Source of the DNA: Rhodococcus sp. SBT000017
GTDB lineage: Bacteria > Actinomycetota > Actinomycetes > Mycobacteriales > Mycobacteriaceae
Length of the DNA stretch: 64,000 nt
Direction of reading: 5' to 3'
Assembly (NCBI RefSeq): GCF_003688915.1
Contig: NZ_REFU01000001.1
Span: 2,728,001-2,792,000 of the forward strand
Within the stretch, counting starts at the first letter, position 1; each line of letters begins with the position of its first letter. The notes below the pieces were generated by a model, which was not told the DNA's origin, did not search any database, and was given only the letters and a program-made list of their open reading frames with translations. The position numbers and the translations under genes are program-made. Positions 46,328 through 54,521 of the stretch are shown here, one piece after another.

Positions 46328-46441
46328 CCGCGATGCTGCCGACAGAGCGGGACGTGGCAACCGAGCGACCCTTCTACCGACCGCGCGCCCCCGCTCACGT
46401 CAGAGCAGGGGCGCGCAGTCGTCAACAGGGGTGTGAGGTCC
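46328..46441 (+). repeat. Right 110-bp direct repeat; remnant of a DUF559 3' end
   Basis: Matches 40103-40212. In the equivalent frame it still encodes a DUF559-like C-terminus (RDAADRAGRGNRATLLPTAR, then RSRQSRGAQSSTGV and a TGA), with no gene body before it. It also contains dispersed hairpin copy 3. The rest of the 46244-46535 gap shows nothing else. Confidence 0.85.
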
Positions 46442-46535
46442 CCCCACTCCCACTGCATCCCCCCTCGGAAGTGGCCGAATCGGACATCGTGAGTATGGTC
46501 GGACTCGAAGGCGTACCGACAAGTAGGGAGCAGGC

Positions 46536-46805
46536 ATGACCGACGACGCGGACAGGCTCTTTCGCCGCTACGACGAGTGGTGGACGGCTCTGTCACCGGA
46601 CGATCGAGCGCACGTCGAGCAGTGTTGCGAATCCGGCCGCACCGACGAGCGCCTCTGTGCACTCATCCGCGAACACGACGGCCCATCGAAGGCAGCGTTC
46701 GAGGCGGGCAGCAAATTGTCCGAGGGCAACAGCAAGTACTGCGCTATCCCCAGCGCGCTCCTCGAATTCCTGGAAGCGAAGCGCGCGCACCCGCCACTCA
46801 GCTAG
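46536..46805 (+). CDS. Small hypothetical protein
   Basis: 89 residues, no signal peptide or membrane segment, helical and charged: DDADRLFRRYDEWWTALSPD at the start, LREHDGPS-like middle and a basic C-terminus. Contains three cysteines. ATG preceded by GGGAG nine bases upstream. Not recognised. It converges with and overlaps the S9 peptidase gene by 8 bp. Confidence 0.6.
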   Translation: MTDDADRLFRRYDEWWTALSPDDRAHVEQCCESGRTDERLCALIREHDGPSKAAFEAGSKLSEGNSKYCAIPSALLEFLEAKRAHPPLS

Positions 46806-48711
46806 AGGGACGCCACAGCTCCAGCTGTGGAATTCCGGGCGGCGTGAAGCCCATGACCTGGCCGTAGAAGGACAGTTCGGATTCTCGCGCGTTCACCTGT
46901 GTTTCCAGTTTGCGGAATCCGTGCGACTCCCCCGCATAAGCCAGGTAGGCGTGCGGAATTCCCTTCTTCACCATGGCATCTCGGAACCGTACGGCCTGTG
47001 ACGGCGGCACGATCGGATCGTCGAGCCCCTGCAACAACAGCACCGGGCAGGACAGTCCGTCGACGTTGTTGACCGGCGCACGGGTGCGGTACAGGTCGAT
47101 GGCCTCGGGCAACGGTCCGATGAGCCCGTCGATGTAGCGGGACTCGAAGTCGTGGGTCTCGGCGACGAATAGCTCCAGCTCGGCAACACCGAAGTACGAT
47201 GCGCCGCAAGCGAACACGTCGGAGGATGTCAGCGCGGCCAACACCGTCCAACCGCCTGCGGATCCGCCTTCGATGGCCAACCGGCGTGGGTCGGCGAGTC
47301 CGCTGTCGGCCAACCCCTGCACCGCGGCGATGGTGTCCTCGACGTCGACCACTCCCCACTGCCCGCGCAGTCGGTTGCGGTATTCGCGGCCGTATCCACT
47401 CGACCCGCCGTAGTTCACATCTACGACGCCGATGCCGCGGCTGGTGAAATAGGCGAACAACGGGTTCAGAGCGGGGGCGACGTGCGCGGTCGGGCCGCCG
47501 TGAACGAACGCGACGTACGGTGGCAGTTCGCCGTCCAACCCCTCGTACGACGGGTTGCGCGGCGCATAGGTGATGGCGTGCACCTCACGGTTCGGCCCCT
47601 GGAATGTCACCTGACGACCCTCGGGCAGGTATGCGCTGTCGGGTACGGATTCGAAACCCGAACGTACCGAGGTCAGTTCGCCGGATTCCAGGTCGAGGGC
47701 GAACAAACCGGCGGCCACCCGAGCTCCGCCGCACTTGAGGAGCACGGTCGACCCGGAGCGCCCACCGAGCCCCACCGAGGTCACACCGTCGAGCGCGATG
47801 TCCTCGAGTGCCCCGGATGCCGAATCGAGTACCGCGAGGGTGTCGGTGCCGACGGCGCGCACGGTGAGCAGCTTCCCGTCGTCGAGCACGGAGTACCAGC
47901 TCGATCCCAATCGCCACAGCGGAGCCCCGAAGTCGGCGTCGAGCGCCCGAAGCGGTGTGACCGATCCGTCGAGCGTGACCGAATACAGGTTCCACCAACC
48001 ACTTCGGTCGCTGATGGCGTACAGCGATTGGTTGTCGATCCATTCCGGCTGCATCACCGATTCCTCGGTCGAGCCAAGGAGCACGGTCCATGCGCCGGGA
48101 TCAGCGAGGGAGGCAACGCGTAGTTCGGTTCCGTCCCAGGGCATCTGGGGGTGGTTCCACGCAATCCATGCGATGCGGGTGCCGTCGGGTGAAAGTTTCG
48201 GGAACGCAAGGAAGTCCGAGCCCGCCACCAGCGAACGCACCCCGCTGCCGCCGAGATCGATCGCCACGATGTCTCGTGACACCGCACCTGCGTCGTGCAT
48301 CTCGCGAACTGCGATCACGTCGGTGCCGACCACCGAGAGATCGGCGTACCGGATGCTCGACGCCACAGCCGGTTTCGGAGTCAGCGGCACGGGTGCGCCG
48401 CCGGGGGTGAGTCGGTAGACGCGTTGATCGGAGAATTCGGCGAACACCAGGTCGCCGGCCGCCGTCGCGGTCCAGGCTCCCCCGCCGTATTCGTGGACGC
48501 GGGATCGGGCGTTGAACGGCGCGGGCAGAACAGGCTGCACTTCTCCGTCGACATAGCGGCAGATGGCCGTCCGGCCCTGTTCGGCGGGCCGTAGTTCCGA
48601 CCACCAGATCTCGCTGCCGACGAAGCACCCACCCTCGACGGGGTGGCCCGCCGACGACAGATCTGCTGCGGTGATGGGCGAGGGCCAGGATCCGAAGGCG
48701 AGAGCAGTCAC
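46798..48711 (-). CDS. Prolyl-oligopeptidase-family (S9) serine peptidase
   Basis: 637 residues. N-terminal beta-propeller-like region (HEYGGGAWTAT, then WDGTELRVASL) and a C-terminal alpha/beta-hydrolase: Ser in EGGSAGGWT, Asp in LQGLDDPIVPP, His in AGESHGF. The oxyanion-type motif GGSSGYGREYRNRL typical of dipeptidyl/acylaminoacyl peptidases is present. Cytoplasmic. The GTG at 48711 was chosen as start because it opens with the propeller; an in-frame ATG at 48792 is possible. Confidence 0.85.
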   Translation of the reverse strand: MTALAFGSWPSPITAADLSSAGHPVEGGCFVGSEIWWSELRPAEQGRTAICRYVDGEVQPVLPAPFNARSRVHEYGGGAWTATAAGDLVFAEFSDQRVYRLTPGGAPVPLTPKPAVASSIRYADLSVVGTDVIAVREMHDAGAVSRDIVAIDLGGSGVRSLVAGSDFLAFPKLSPDGTRIAWIAWNHPQMPWDGTELRVASLADPGAWTVLLGSTEESVMQPEWIDNQSLYAISDRSGWWNLYSVTLDGSVTPLRALDADFGAPLWRLGSSWYSVLDDGKLLTVRAVGTDTLAVLDSASGALEDIALDGVTSVGLGGRSGSTVLLKCGGARVAAGLFALDLESGELTSVRSGFESVPDSAYLPEGRQVTFQGPNREVHAITYAPRNPSYEGLDGELPPYVAFVHGGPTAHVAPALNPLFAYFTSRGIGVVDVNYGGSSGYGREYRNRLRGQWGVVDVEDTIAAVQGLADSGLADPRRLAIEGGSAGGWTVLAALTSSDVFACGASYFGVAELELFVAETHDFESRYIDGLIGPLPEAIDLYRTRAPVNNVDGLSCPVLLLQGLDDPIVPPSQAVRFRDAMVKKGIPHAYLAYAGESHGFRKLETQVNARESELSFYGQVMGFTPPGIPQLELWRPSS

Positions 48712-48812
48712 GCCGTCCACCCTAGTGAACTGACGTGCACGTAACGCGTTGTTCACCGGCCCTTCAACCGTGACCCGGATGATAGGAGTCAAGTAGCACT
48801 AGGGGGAACACC

Positions 48813-49040
48813 ATGCGCCGGACCACTACCCATTCGGTGGACCACGAGATTCTGACATTCGGCCGAACCTGGCGTGGGTACGGCGGTGGCAGCGACGAGG
48901 ACATCTACGTGGCATTCGGCGTCGACGCGCGTACCTAATTCCAGCGATTGCGTCGAATCCTCGATTCGCCCGTCGCCGAGGAGCTGTCGCCGGACGAGCG
49001 GGCCGCGATTGCCGACATCTGCCGGTTGCGACTCGCCTGA
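48813..49040 (+). pseudogene. DUF3263-like small gene with in-frame stop
   Basis: An open frame starts at ATG 48813 after AGGGGGAA and codes for HEILTFGRTWRGYGGGSDED and a following DIYVAFGVDART, then hits TAA at 48936-48938. The same frame continues with FQRLRRILDSPVAEELSPDE... to a TGA at 49038. DUF3263 proteins have this layout, with a Tyr where the TAA lies (for example RYYQVLN). One base change TAC/TAT to TAA explains the break. The N-terminal 41-residue product could still be made. Confidence 0.75.
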
Positions 49041-49047
49041 GCCGGCG

Positions 49048-49785
49048 CTACACCGGCGTCAGCAGCTCCGGGCTGTTGTTCTTCACGCTGTTCACCGCGG
49101 TGCTCACCTCGTAGGGCTCGAGACGTGGTTCGGGGATCGCGGCCAACATGTCCTGAACCGCGCCGAGGTCGGTCACGGTGGGATCGAGCCAACTCGCGCG
49201 CAGATCAGGTGGGAGTACGACGGGCGAGCGATCGTGAATGTGTCCCAGCGCGTCGGCAGCCGGCGAGGTCAGCACGGTGACCGACCAGACCCAACGCGAC
49301 TCGTCGTCCTCGGCCTTGGTGGGGTCTCGCCACAGCTCGTACAGGCCCGCCATTGCCAATACGCCCCCAGGAGTGGAGCCTGCGGAACGACCCGTGTCAC
49401 CGTCGTGTAAGAAGTACGGCACCTTCGCGCCGTCGCGCTTCTCCCACTCGTAGTAGCCGTCGGCAGGGACGATGCATCGCCGACGGCTTGCTGCCTTCTT
49501 GAACGACGGCTTCTCGGTGATGGTCTCGGACCTGGCGTTGATCAGCCGGGAACCGATTTTCGCGTCCTTCGCCCACGACGGGATCAGGCCCCAGCGCACC
49601 GACCGCAGTTGCCGCACGGCGTCGGCCTCGGGTTCGTCCTTCGGCGGCCGTTCGAGCACCGTCCGGACCGTCTGTGTGGGGGCCACGTTGTAGGACGGCG
49701 GCACCTCCGCGCCGACGGTCTCGGCGATGTCGAACACCGCCTGCAGGTCGCTGTCACTCCGGGTACTGGCATACCGTCCGCACAT
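49048..49785 (-). CDS. SRAP-domain protein (YedK/HMCES type)
   Basis: 245 residues beginning MCGRY; Cys2 becomes the N-terminal catalytic cysteine after Met removal. Family motifs: YNVAPTQTV, RWGLIPSWAKD, INARSETITEKPSF, CIVPADGYYEWEK, and the histidine in HDRSPVVL. SRAP proteins form a stable crosslink with abasic sites in single-stranded DNA, protecting them. Start fixed by MCGRY. It converges with the DUF3263-like pseudogene and diverges from alaT. Confidence 0.92.
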   Translation of the reverse strand: MCGRYASTRSDSDLQAVFDIAETVGAEVPPSYNVAPTQTVRTVLERPPKDEPEADAVRQLRSVRWGLIPSWAKDAKIGSRLINARSETITEKPSFKKAASRRRCIVPADGYYEWEKRDGAKVPYFLHDGDTGRSAGSTPGGVLAMAGLYELWRDPTKAEDDESRWVWSVTVLTSPAADALGHIHDRSPVVLPPDLRASWLDPTVTDLGAVQDMLAAIPEPRLEPYEVSTAVNSVKNNSPELLTPV

Positions 49786-49887
49786 GGAACGAGATTGTTC
49801 CACCTGGCACCGACAACCCGAGCGAAACAACCCCGCGCGAAACAACCTTGTGGAAACCGATACCGCCCACCTGGCACGATGTGACGG

Positions 49888-51138
49888 GTGACCACTCCGC
49901 AGATCCATTCCCAGCCGCGATACCGCACGTTGCAGCAGTCGACCAAGCTGCAGAACGTGCTGTACGAGATCCGCGGACCGGTACACGCCCACGCTGCCCG
50001 CCTCGAGGCCGAGGGGCACCGCATCCTCAAGCTCAACATCGGCAATCCGGCACCGTTCGGATTCGAAGCTCCCGATGTGATCGTGCGGGACATGATCGCG
50101 GCGCTGCCGGTGGCCCAGGGGTATTCGGAGTCCAAGGGCATCCTGTCGGCCCGCCGGGCCATCGTGACGCGCTACGAACTCGAACCGGGCTTCCCGGAGC
50201 TCGACGTCGACGACATCTACCTCGGCAACGGGGTGTCCGAGCTCATCACGATGACGATGCAGGCGTTGCTCGACGACGGTGACGAGGTGTTGATCCCGGC
50301 CCCGGACTACCCGCTGTGGACGGCGATGACGACGCTGTCCGGCGGCAAGGCCGTGCACTACATGTGCGACGAGGAGAACGGGTGGAATCCCGATCTGGCC
50401 GACATCGAGTCCAAGATCACCCCGAAGACCGTCGCACTGCTGGTGATCAATCCCAACAACCCGACGGGCGCGGTGTACTCGAAGGAGGTGCTGCAGGGCA
50501 TCGTCGATCTGGCACGCAAGCATCAGCTGCTGTTGCTCGCGGACGAGATCTACGACCGGATCCTCTACGACGACGCAGAGCACACCTCGCTGGCGAGCCT
50601 GGCTCCCGATCTGCTCTGCCTGACGTACAACGGACTGTCCAAGGCGTATCGAGTGGCCGGTTACCGCGCCGGATGGCTAGCGATCACCGGACCGAAGGCG
50701 CACGCCGCAGGTTTCATCGAGGGTATCGACCTTCTCGCGTCGACGCGGCTGTGCCCCAATGTGCCAGCGCAACATGCCATTCAGGTTGCACTCGGCGGAT
50801 ATCAGAGCATCGAGGATCTGATCCTGCCCGGCGGCCGCCTGCTCGAGCAGCGCGACGTCGCATGGGAGAAGCTCAACGCGATCCACGGCGTCTCGTGCGT
50901 CAAGCCACGGGGTGCGCTGTATGCGTTTCCGCGCCTCGATCCCGAAGTGCACGAGATCTACGACGACGAGAAGCTCGTCCAGGATCTGCTGCTGCAGGAG
51001 AAGATCCTGGTGGTTCAGGGCACCGGATTCAACTGGCCCGGCCACGATCATGTGCGCATCGTGACGCTGCCGTGGGCACGAGATCTGGCGGTGGCGATCG
51101 AGAGGTTCGGTAACTTCCTCGCGTCGTACAAGCAGTGA
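49888..51138 (+). CDS. alaT: Alanine aminotransferase (AlaT/AspC type)
   Basis: 416 residues, fold-type I PLP aminotransferase. Motifs: LNIGNPAPFGF, NPNNPTGAVY, ADEIYDRILYDD, and the PLP lysine in YNGLSKAYRVAGYRAGW. The sequence LQQSTKLQNVLYEIRGPV near the start is typical of AlaT (Rv0337c type). It interconverts pyruvate/glutamate and alanine/2-oxoglutarate. GTG start at 49888. Functionally related to ald at 53 kb through alanine. Confidence 0.92.
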   Translation: MTTPQIHSQPRYRTLQQSTKLQNVLYEIRGPVHAHAARLEAEGHRILKLNIGNPAPFGFEAPDVIVRDMIAALPVAQGYSESKGILSARRAIVTRYELEPGFPELDVDDIYLGNGVSELITMTMQALLDDGDEVLIPAPDYPLWTAMTTLSGGKAVHYMCDEENGWNPDLADIESKITPKTVALLVINPNNPTGAVYSKEVLQGIVDLARKHQLLLLADEIYDRILYDDAEHTSLASLAPDLLCLTYNGLSKAYRVAGYRAGWLAITGPKAHAAGFIEGIDLLASTRLCPNVPAQHAIQVALGGYQSIEDLILPGGRLLEQRDVAWEKLNAIHGVSCVKPRGALYAFPRLDPEVHEIYDDEKLVQDLLLQEKILVVQGTGFNWPGHDHVRIVTLPWARDLAVAIERFGNFLASYKQ

Positions 51139-51352
51139 GACGCCAAGTTACCGAAAAGTAGTTGAAAGTGATGCACAAAACATCGGGGCGATCACGCCTG
51201 AACGACGAATGATCTGTACATTGGCGGACGGCACTTCGGTGCCCGCGAGCCCTGGTCGTACCCCTCCCCCCCCCGGGTCGGTCAGGTGGTGGCGGGGGAC
51301 GCCCCCTGCTCCCCGCCACCGAGCTCCTCGCATCGGCCACTAGCCTGGCACC

Positions 51353-52711
51353 GTGGAATCACACGGCAATCCTCCCGACGGCAGTAAGCCGAGCCTCGGA
51401 TCTCAGGTGGGGCATGGTCACGGGCACGGCCACAGTGACGCACCGGTGCCGTTGGGGCCGGTAGCGGCCAAGGTCGTCGTCGGACTCCTGGTCGCCATTG
51501 CGATCGCCGTGATCGGCGGTGCCATCGCTCTGTGGCCCAGCCAGCAGAGCATCGATATCCCGCTGCCGTTCCAGACCTCCGGCGGAGGTGCGGTGTCCAC
51601 CGAGGCCGGCACCATCACCTCGCAGAGCATCGGGCCCTGCGGCAGTCCCGACGCAGGCCGAGCGTTCACCGGCGACCCGACGCCTGCAGTCAACGACTCG
51701 TACGAATGTCAGCGCAGCATCGTGGATATCACCACCGGTGAGGACGCAGGCAAGCGGACGGTACTCGAGATCGCGCCCGGTCCCGGCCAACCGACCCTGA
51801 GCGCCGGTGAGGACATTCGGCTGGTTGTGCAGACCGACCCCGCCGGTGGGGTCCGCTACTCCTTCAACGACTACTCGCGCGGGCTGCCGCTGGCACTGAT
51901 CGTCGGTGTGTTCGCCGTGGTCATCTGTGTCGTCGCCCGCTGGCGGGGATTCCGCGCACTGGTGGGCCTGCTCATCGCGTTCGCCGTGCTGGTGGTGTTC
52001 ATGCTGCCCGCCCTGCTCGACGGTGCACCCGCCATTCCGGTGGCCCTCGTCGCCGGGGCGGTGATCCTCTACGCCGTGCTGTATCTGGCGCACGGGGTGA
52101 ATCTGCGCACCAGCTCGGCGCTGTTGGGCACTCTCACCTCCATGGCGGTGGCGGCGGTGCTGTCCTACGTCGCCATTCGCATGACCCACCTGACCGGGTT
52201 GTCCGAGGAACAGAACACCGCCGTCCAGACATACATCGGCAACGTCAGCGTCACCGGCCTGCTGTTGGCCGGCTTCATCATCGGCTCACTCGGAGTGCTC
52301 AACGACGTGACGATCACGCAGGCGTCGGCCGCCTTCGAGCTCGCCTCGGTGGACGAGACGGCATCGCGACGCGAGATCTTCACTGCCACGATGCGGGTGG
52401 GGCGTGACCACATCGCCAGCACCGTCTACACGCTCGTGCTCGCGTACGCCGGTGGCGCGCTGCCGCTGCTGCTGCTCTTCAGCGTCGCCGACCGGTCGAT
52501 CCAGGACGTGCTCACCGGAGATTCGGTGGCCATCGAGATCGTGCGCTCCGCGGTGGGCGGTGTGGCGCTGGCGTTGTCGGTTCCGCTGACCACGGCGATC
52601 GCCGTGCTGCTCGCGCGTCCCATCAACGTCACAGGACCCTCGAACCGAGCAGAGCGCCGGGCCGCGGTATCCACCCGCAAAACCCGGCGCTCCGGCCGCC
52701 ACAGTGCGTGA
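51353..52711 (+). CDS. YibE/F-family membrane protein
   Basis: 452 residues. One N-terminal transmembrane helix preceded by a His/Gly-rich cytoplasmic stretch (GHGHGHGHSD), an extracytoplasmic domain of about 110 residues with two cysteines, and about seven more helices. Motif GSLGVLNDVTITQASAAFEL in the membrane part is characteristic of YibE/F proteins. Function unknown; some relatives neighbour metal or envelope genes, and the His-rich segment could bind metal. GTG start at 51353. The 214-bp gap before it holds a 9-C run and nothing else clear. Confidence 0.85.
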   Translation: MESHGNPPDGSKPSLGSQVGHGHGHGHSDAPVPLGPVAAKVVVGLLVAIAIAVIGGAIALWPSQQSIDIPLPFQTSGGGAVSTEAGTITSQSIGPCGSPDAGRAFTGDPTPAVNDSYECQRSIVDITTGEDAGKRTVLEIAPGPGQPTLSAGEDIRLVVQTDPAGGVRYSFNDYSRGLPLALIVGVFAVVICVVARWRGFRALVGLLIAFAVLVVFMLPALLDGAPAIPVALVAGAVILYAVLYLAHGVNLRTSSALLGTLTSMAVAAVLSYVAIRMTHLTGLSEEQNTAVQTYIGNVSVTGLLLAGFIIGSLGVLNDVTITQASAAFELASVDETASRREIFTATMRVGRDHIASTVYTLVLAYAGGALPLLLLFSVADRSIQDVLTGDSVAIEIVRSAVGGVALALSVPLTTAIAVLLARPINVTGPSNRAERRAAVSTRKTRRSGRHSA

Positions 52712-52785
52712 GAGCGGCTGCGACCCATGTGAGCAGAAGTTCGTAGTGGGCTACGAGTTTCTATGCACGTGCGGCGCAGCCGCTC
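52712..52785. terminator. Bidirectional hairpin with dispersed repeat copy B
   Basis: Stem GAGCGGCTGCG (52712-52722) pairs with CGCAGCCGCTC (52775-52785) around a 52-nt loop. The loop carries most of a 57-bp repeat (52724-52780) related to 13651-13706 on the other strand. It lies between the convergent YibE/F gene and ald. Confidence 0.75.
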
Positions 52786-52791
52786 ACCCGC

Positions 52792-53874
52792 TCAGGCGAA
52801 TGCAGCCGCGACGGTCTCCGAGAGCAAGGCACCGTTGTGCGTGCTCAGTCCGGCTTTGAGACCCGAGTCCGCCTCGCATGCAGCTTCCCAACCCTTGTCG
52901 GCGAGTGCGACGACGTACGGCAGGGTCGCGTTGGTGAGCGCGTAGGTGGAGGTGCGCGGAACGGCACCGGGCATGTTGGCGACGCAGTAGAACACCGACT
53001 CGTGCACCTTGTACGTGGGATCGGCGTGGGTGGTCGCGTGCGAATCCTCGAAGCAGCCGCCCTGATCGATGGCGATGTCGACCAGAACCGAACCCGGCTT
53101 CATGCGCTGAACCAGACTGTTGGACACCAGCTTCGGTGCCTTGGCACCGGGCACCAGCACTGCGCCGATGACGAGATCCGCTGCGAGAACGGCCTGTTCG
53201 AGCTCGTAGGCGTTCGATACCAGCGTCTTGACAGCCCCGCGGTACTGATCGTCGATGGCGCGTAGCGCCTTCACGTCGAGATCGAGCACGGTGACGTCGG
53301 CGTGCATGCCGAAAGCTATTGCGGTGGCGTTCCTTCCGGAGACGCCGGCTCCGATCACCACGACATTGGCAGGGCGCACTCCGGGCACTCCGCCCATCAG
53401 AACTCCACGTCCGCCTTCGCTCGACATCAGGTGGTAGGCACCGGCCTGCGGGGCGAGGCGTCCGGCAACTTCGCTCATCGGAGCGAGCAGCGGAAGCGAA
53501 CCGTCTGCGGCAGTGACGGTTTCGTATGCAATGGCTGTGGTACCCGACTCCAGCAGCGCATCGGTGCATTCCTTGGATGCGGCGAGATGCAGGTAGGTGA
53601 ACAGCACCTGCCCCTTGCGCAGACGCGAATACTCCTCGGCGATAGGTTCTTTGACCTTGAGCAGGAGGTCGGCCGTCTCCCAGACCTCGTCGACATCGGT
53701 GAGGATCTGTGCGCCGGCGGCTTTGTAGTCGGTGTCGGTGAACGACGATCCGGCCCCTGCCTCGGTTTCGATGATCACTTCGTGTCCTCGCGAGACCAGT
53801 TCGTGCACGCCCGCCGGGGTGATGGCCACCCGGTATTCGTGGTTCTTGATCTCGCGTGGAATTCCGATCTTCAT
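52792..53874 (-). CDS. ald: Alanine dehydrogenase
   Basis: 360 residues. Reversible NAD-dependent oxidation of L-alanine to pyruvate and ammonia. Motifs: [17 protein letters not shown] at the start, the substrate lysine in LLKVKEP, catalytic His in YLHLAAS, NAD-binding [18 protein letters not shown], and the Asp in [12 protein letters not shown]. Divergent from an Lrp/AsnC regulator with a 116-bp A/T-rich gap, matching the mycobacterial ald/aldR arrangement. Confidence 0.96.
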   Translation of the reverse strand: MKIGIPREIKNHEYRVAITPAGVHELVSRGHEVIIETEAGAGSSFTDTDYKAAGAQILTDVDEVWETADLLLKVKEPIAEEYSRLRKGQVLFTYLHLAASKECTDALLESGTTAIAYETVTAADGSLPLLAPMSEVAGRLAPQAGAYHLMSSEGGRGVLMGGVPGVRPANVVVIGAGVSGRNATAIAFGMHADVTVLDLDVKALRAIDDQYRGAVKTLVSNAYELEQAVLAADLVIGAVLVPGAKAPKLVSNSLVQRMKPGSVLVDIAIDQGGCFEDSHATTHADPTYKVHESVFYCVANMPGAVPRTSTYALTNATLPYVVALADKGWEAACEADSGLKAGLSTHNGALLSETVAAAFA

Positions 53875-53990
53875 GGCGGCCTCCTCGGTGGTGGGTGGCG
53901 TGAAGCCGGGGCTCCATCCGTGTAGGCCAACTATGAATTATCTACGAAATAGCCGCAACGGAAGTGAATATAATTCTATACACTCCGAAA

Positions 53991-54515
53991 ATGGCGAGCA
54001 ATAGTTCATTCGAGACGGGTAGCAAAGGGTCCCAGCCGAACGATGTTCGGCCGATCCCACTGGACCGAATCGACCACATCCTGCTCGACGAGCTCCGCCG
54101 CGACGCCCGAACACCCAACAACGCACTCGCTGCCGCGGCCGGTGTAGCTCCATCCACCGCGCTGGCCCGAGTTCGTGCCCTCGTCGAACGTGGCGTCATC
54201 CGCGGCTTTCACGCCGAGATAGATCCCGAGGCTCTCGGACAGGGCATCCAGGCCATGATCTCGGTTCGGCTGCAAGCGGATGCTCGACGGCGCATCAGCG
54301 AATTCGGATCGAAGATCGCCTCGCGGAAGGAGACGCTGAACATCTACTTCATTGCCGGTGCGGACGACTTCCTGGTGCATGTGGCGACCGTCGACACCGC
54401 CACCCTTCGTGACTTCGTCGTCGAGAATCTCAGTGCCGACCCTGCCGTGGCCGCCACCGAGACCATCCTCATCTTCGAGCACATCCGACCGCGAAACACA
54501 CACGCGGACAAGTGA
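53991..54515 (+). CDS. aldR: Lrp/AsnC-family regulator of ald (AldR-like)
   Basis: 174 residues. Lrp-type helix-turn-helix (IDHILLDELRRDARTPNNAL, then APSTALARVRALVERGVIRGF) and a C-terminal RAM ligand domain. In mycobacteria AldR controls ald in response to alanine; position supports the same role. Start ATG 53991; an earlier in-frame ATG (53964) lies in the A/T-rich promoter and is less likely. It converges with the Hsp70-like gene at 54522 with 6 bp between. Confidence 0.9.
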   Translation: MASNSSFETGSKGSQPNDVRPIPLDRIDHILLDELRRDARTPNNALAAAAGVAPSTALARVRALVERGVIRGFHAEIDPEALGQGIQAMISVRLQADARRRISEFGSKIASRKETLNIYFIAGADDFLVHVATVDTATLRDFVVENLSADPAVAATETILIFEHIRPRNTHADK

Positions 54516-54521
54516 GTTCGA

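Noticed and set aside
40103..46441. Composite transposon or prophage
   Set aside because: No transposase, integrase, phage gene or terminal inverted repeats between the direct repeats.
51266..51274. Poly-C tract as a phase-variation switch
   Set aside because: Nine C residues lie 79 bp before the GTG start, outside any recognisable promoter spacing or reading frame.
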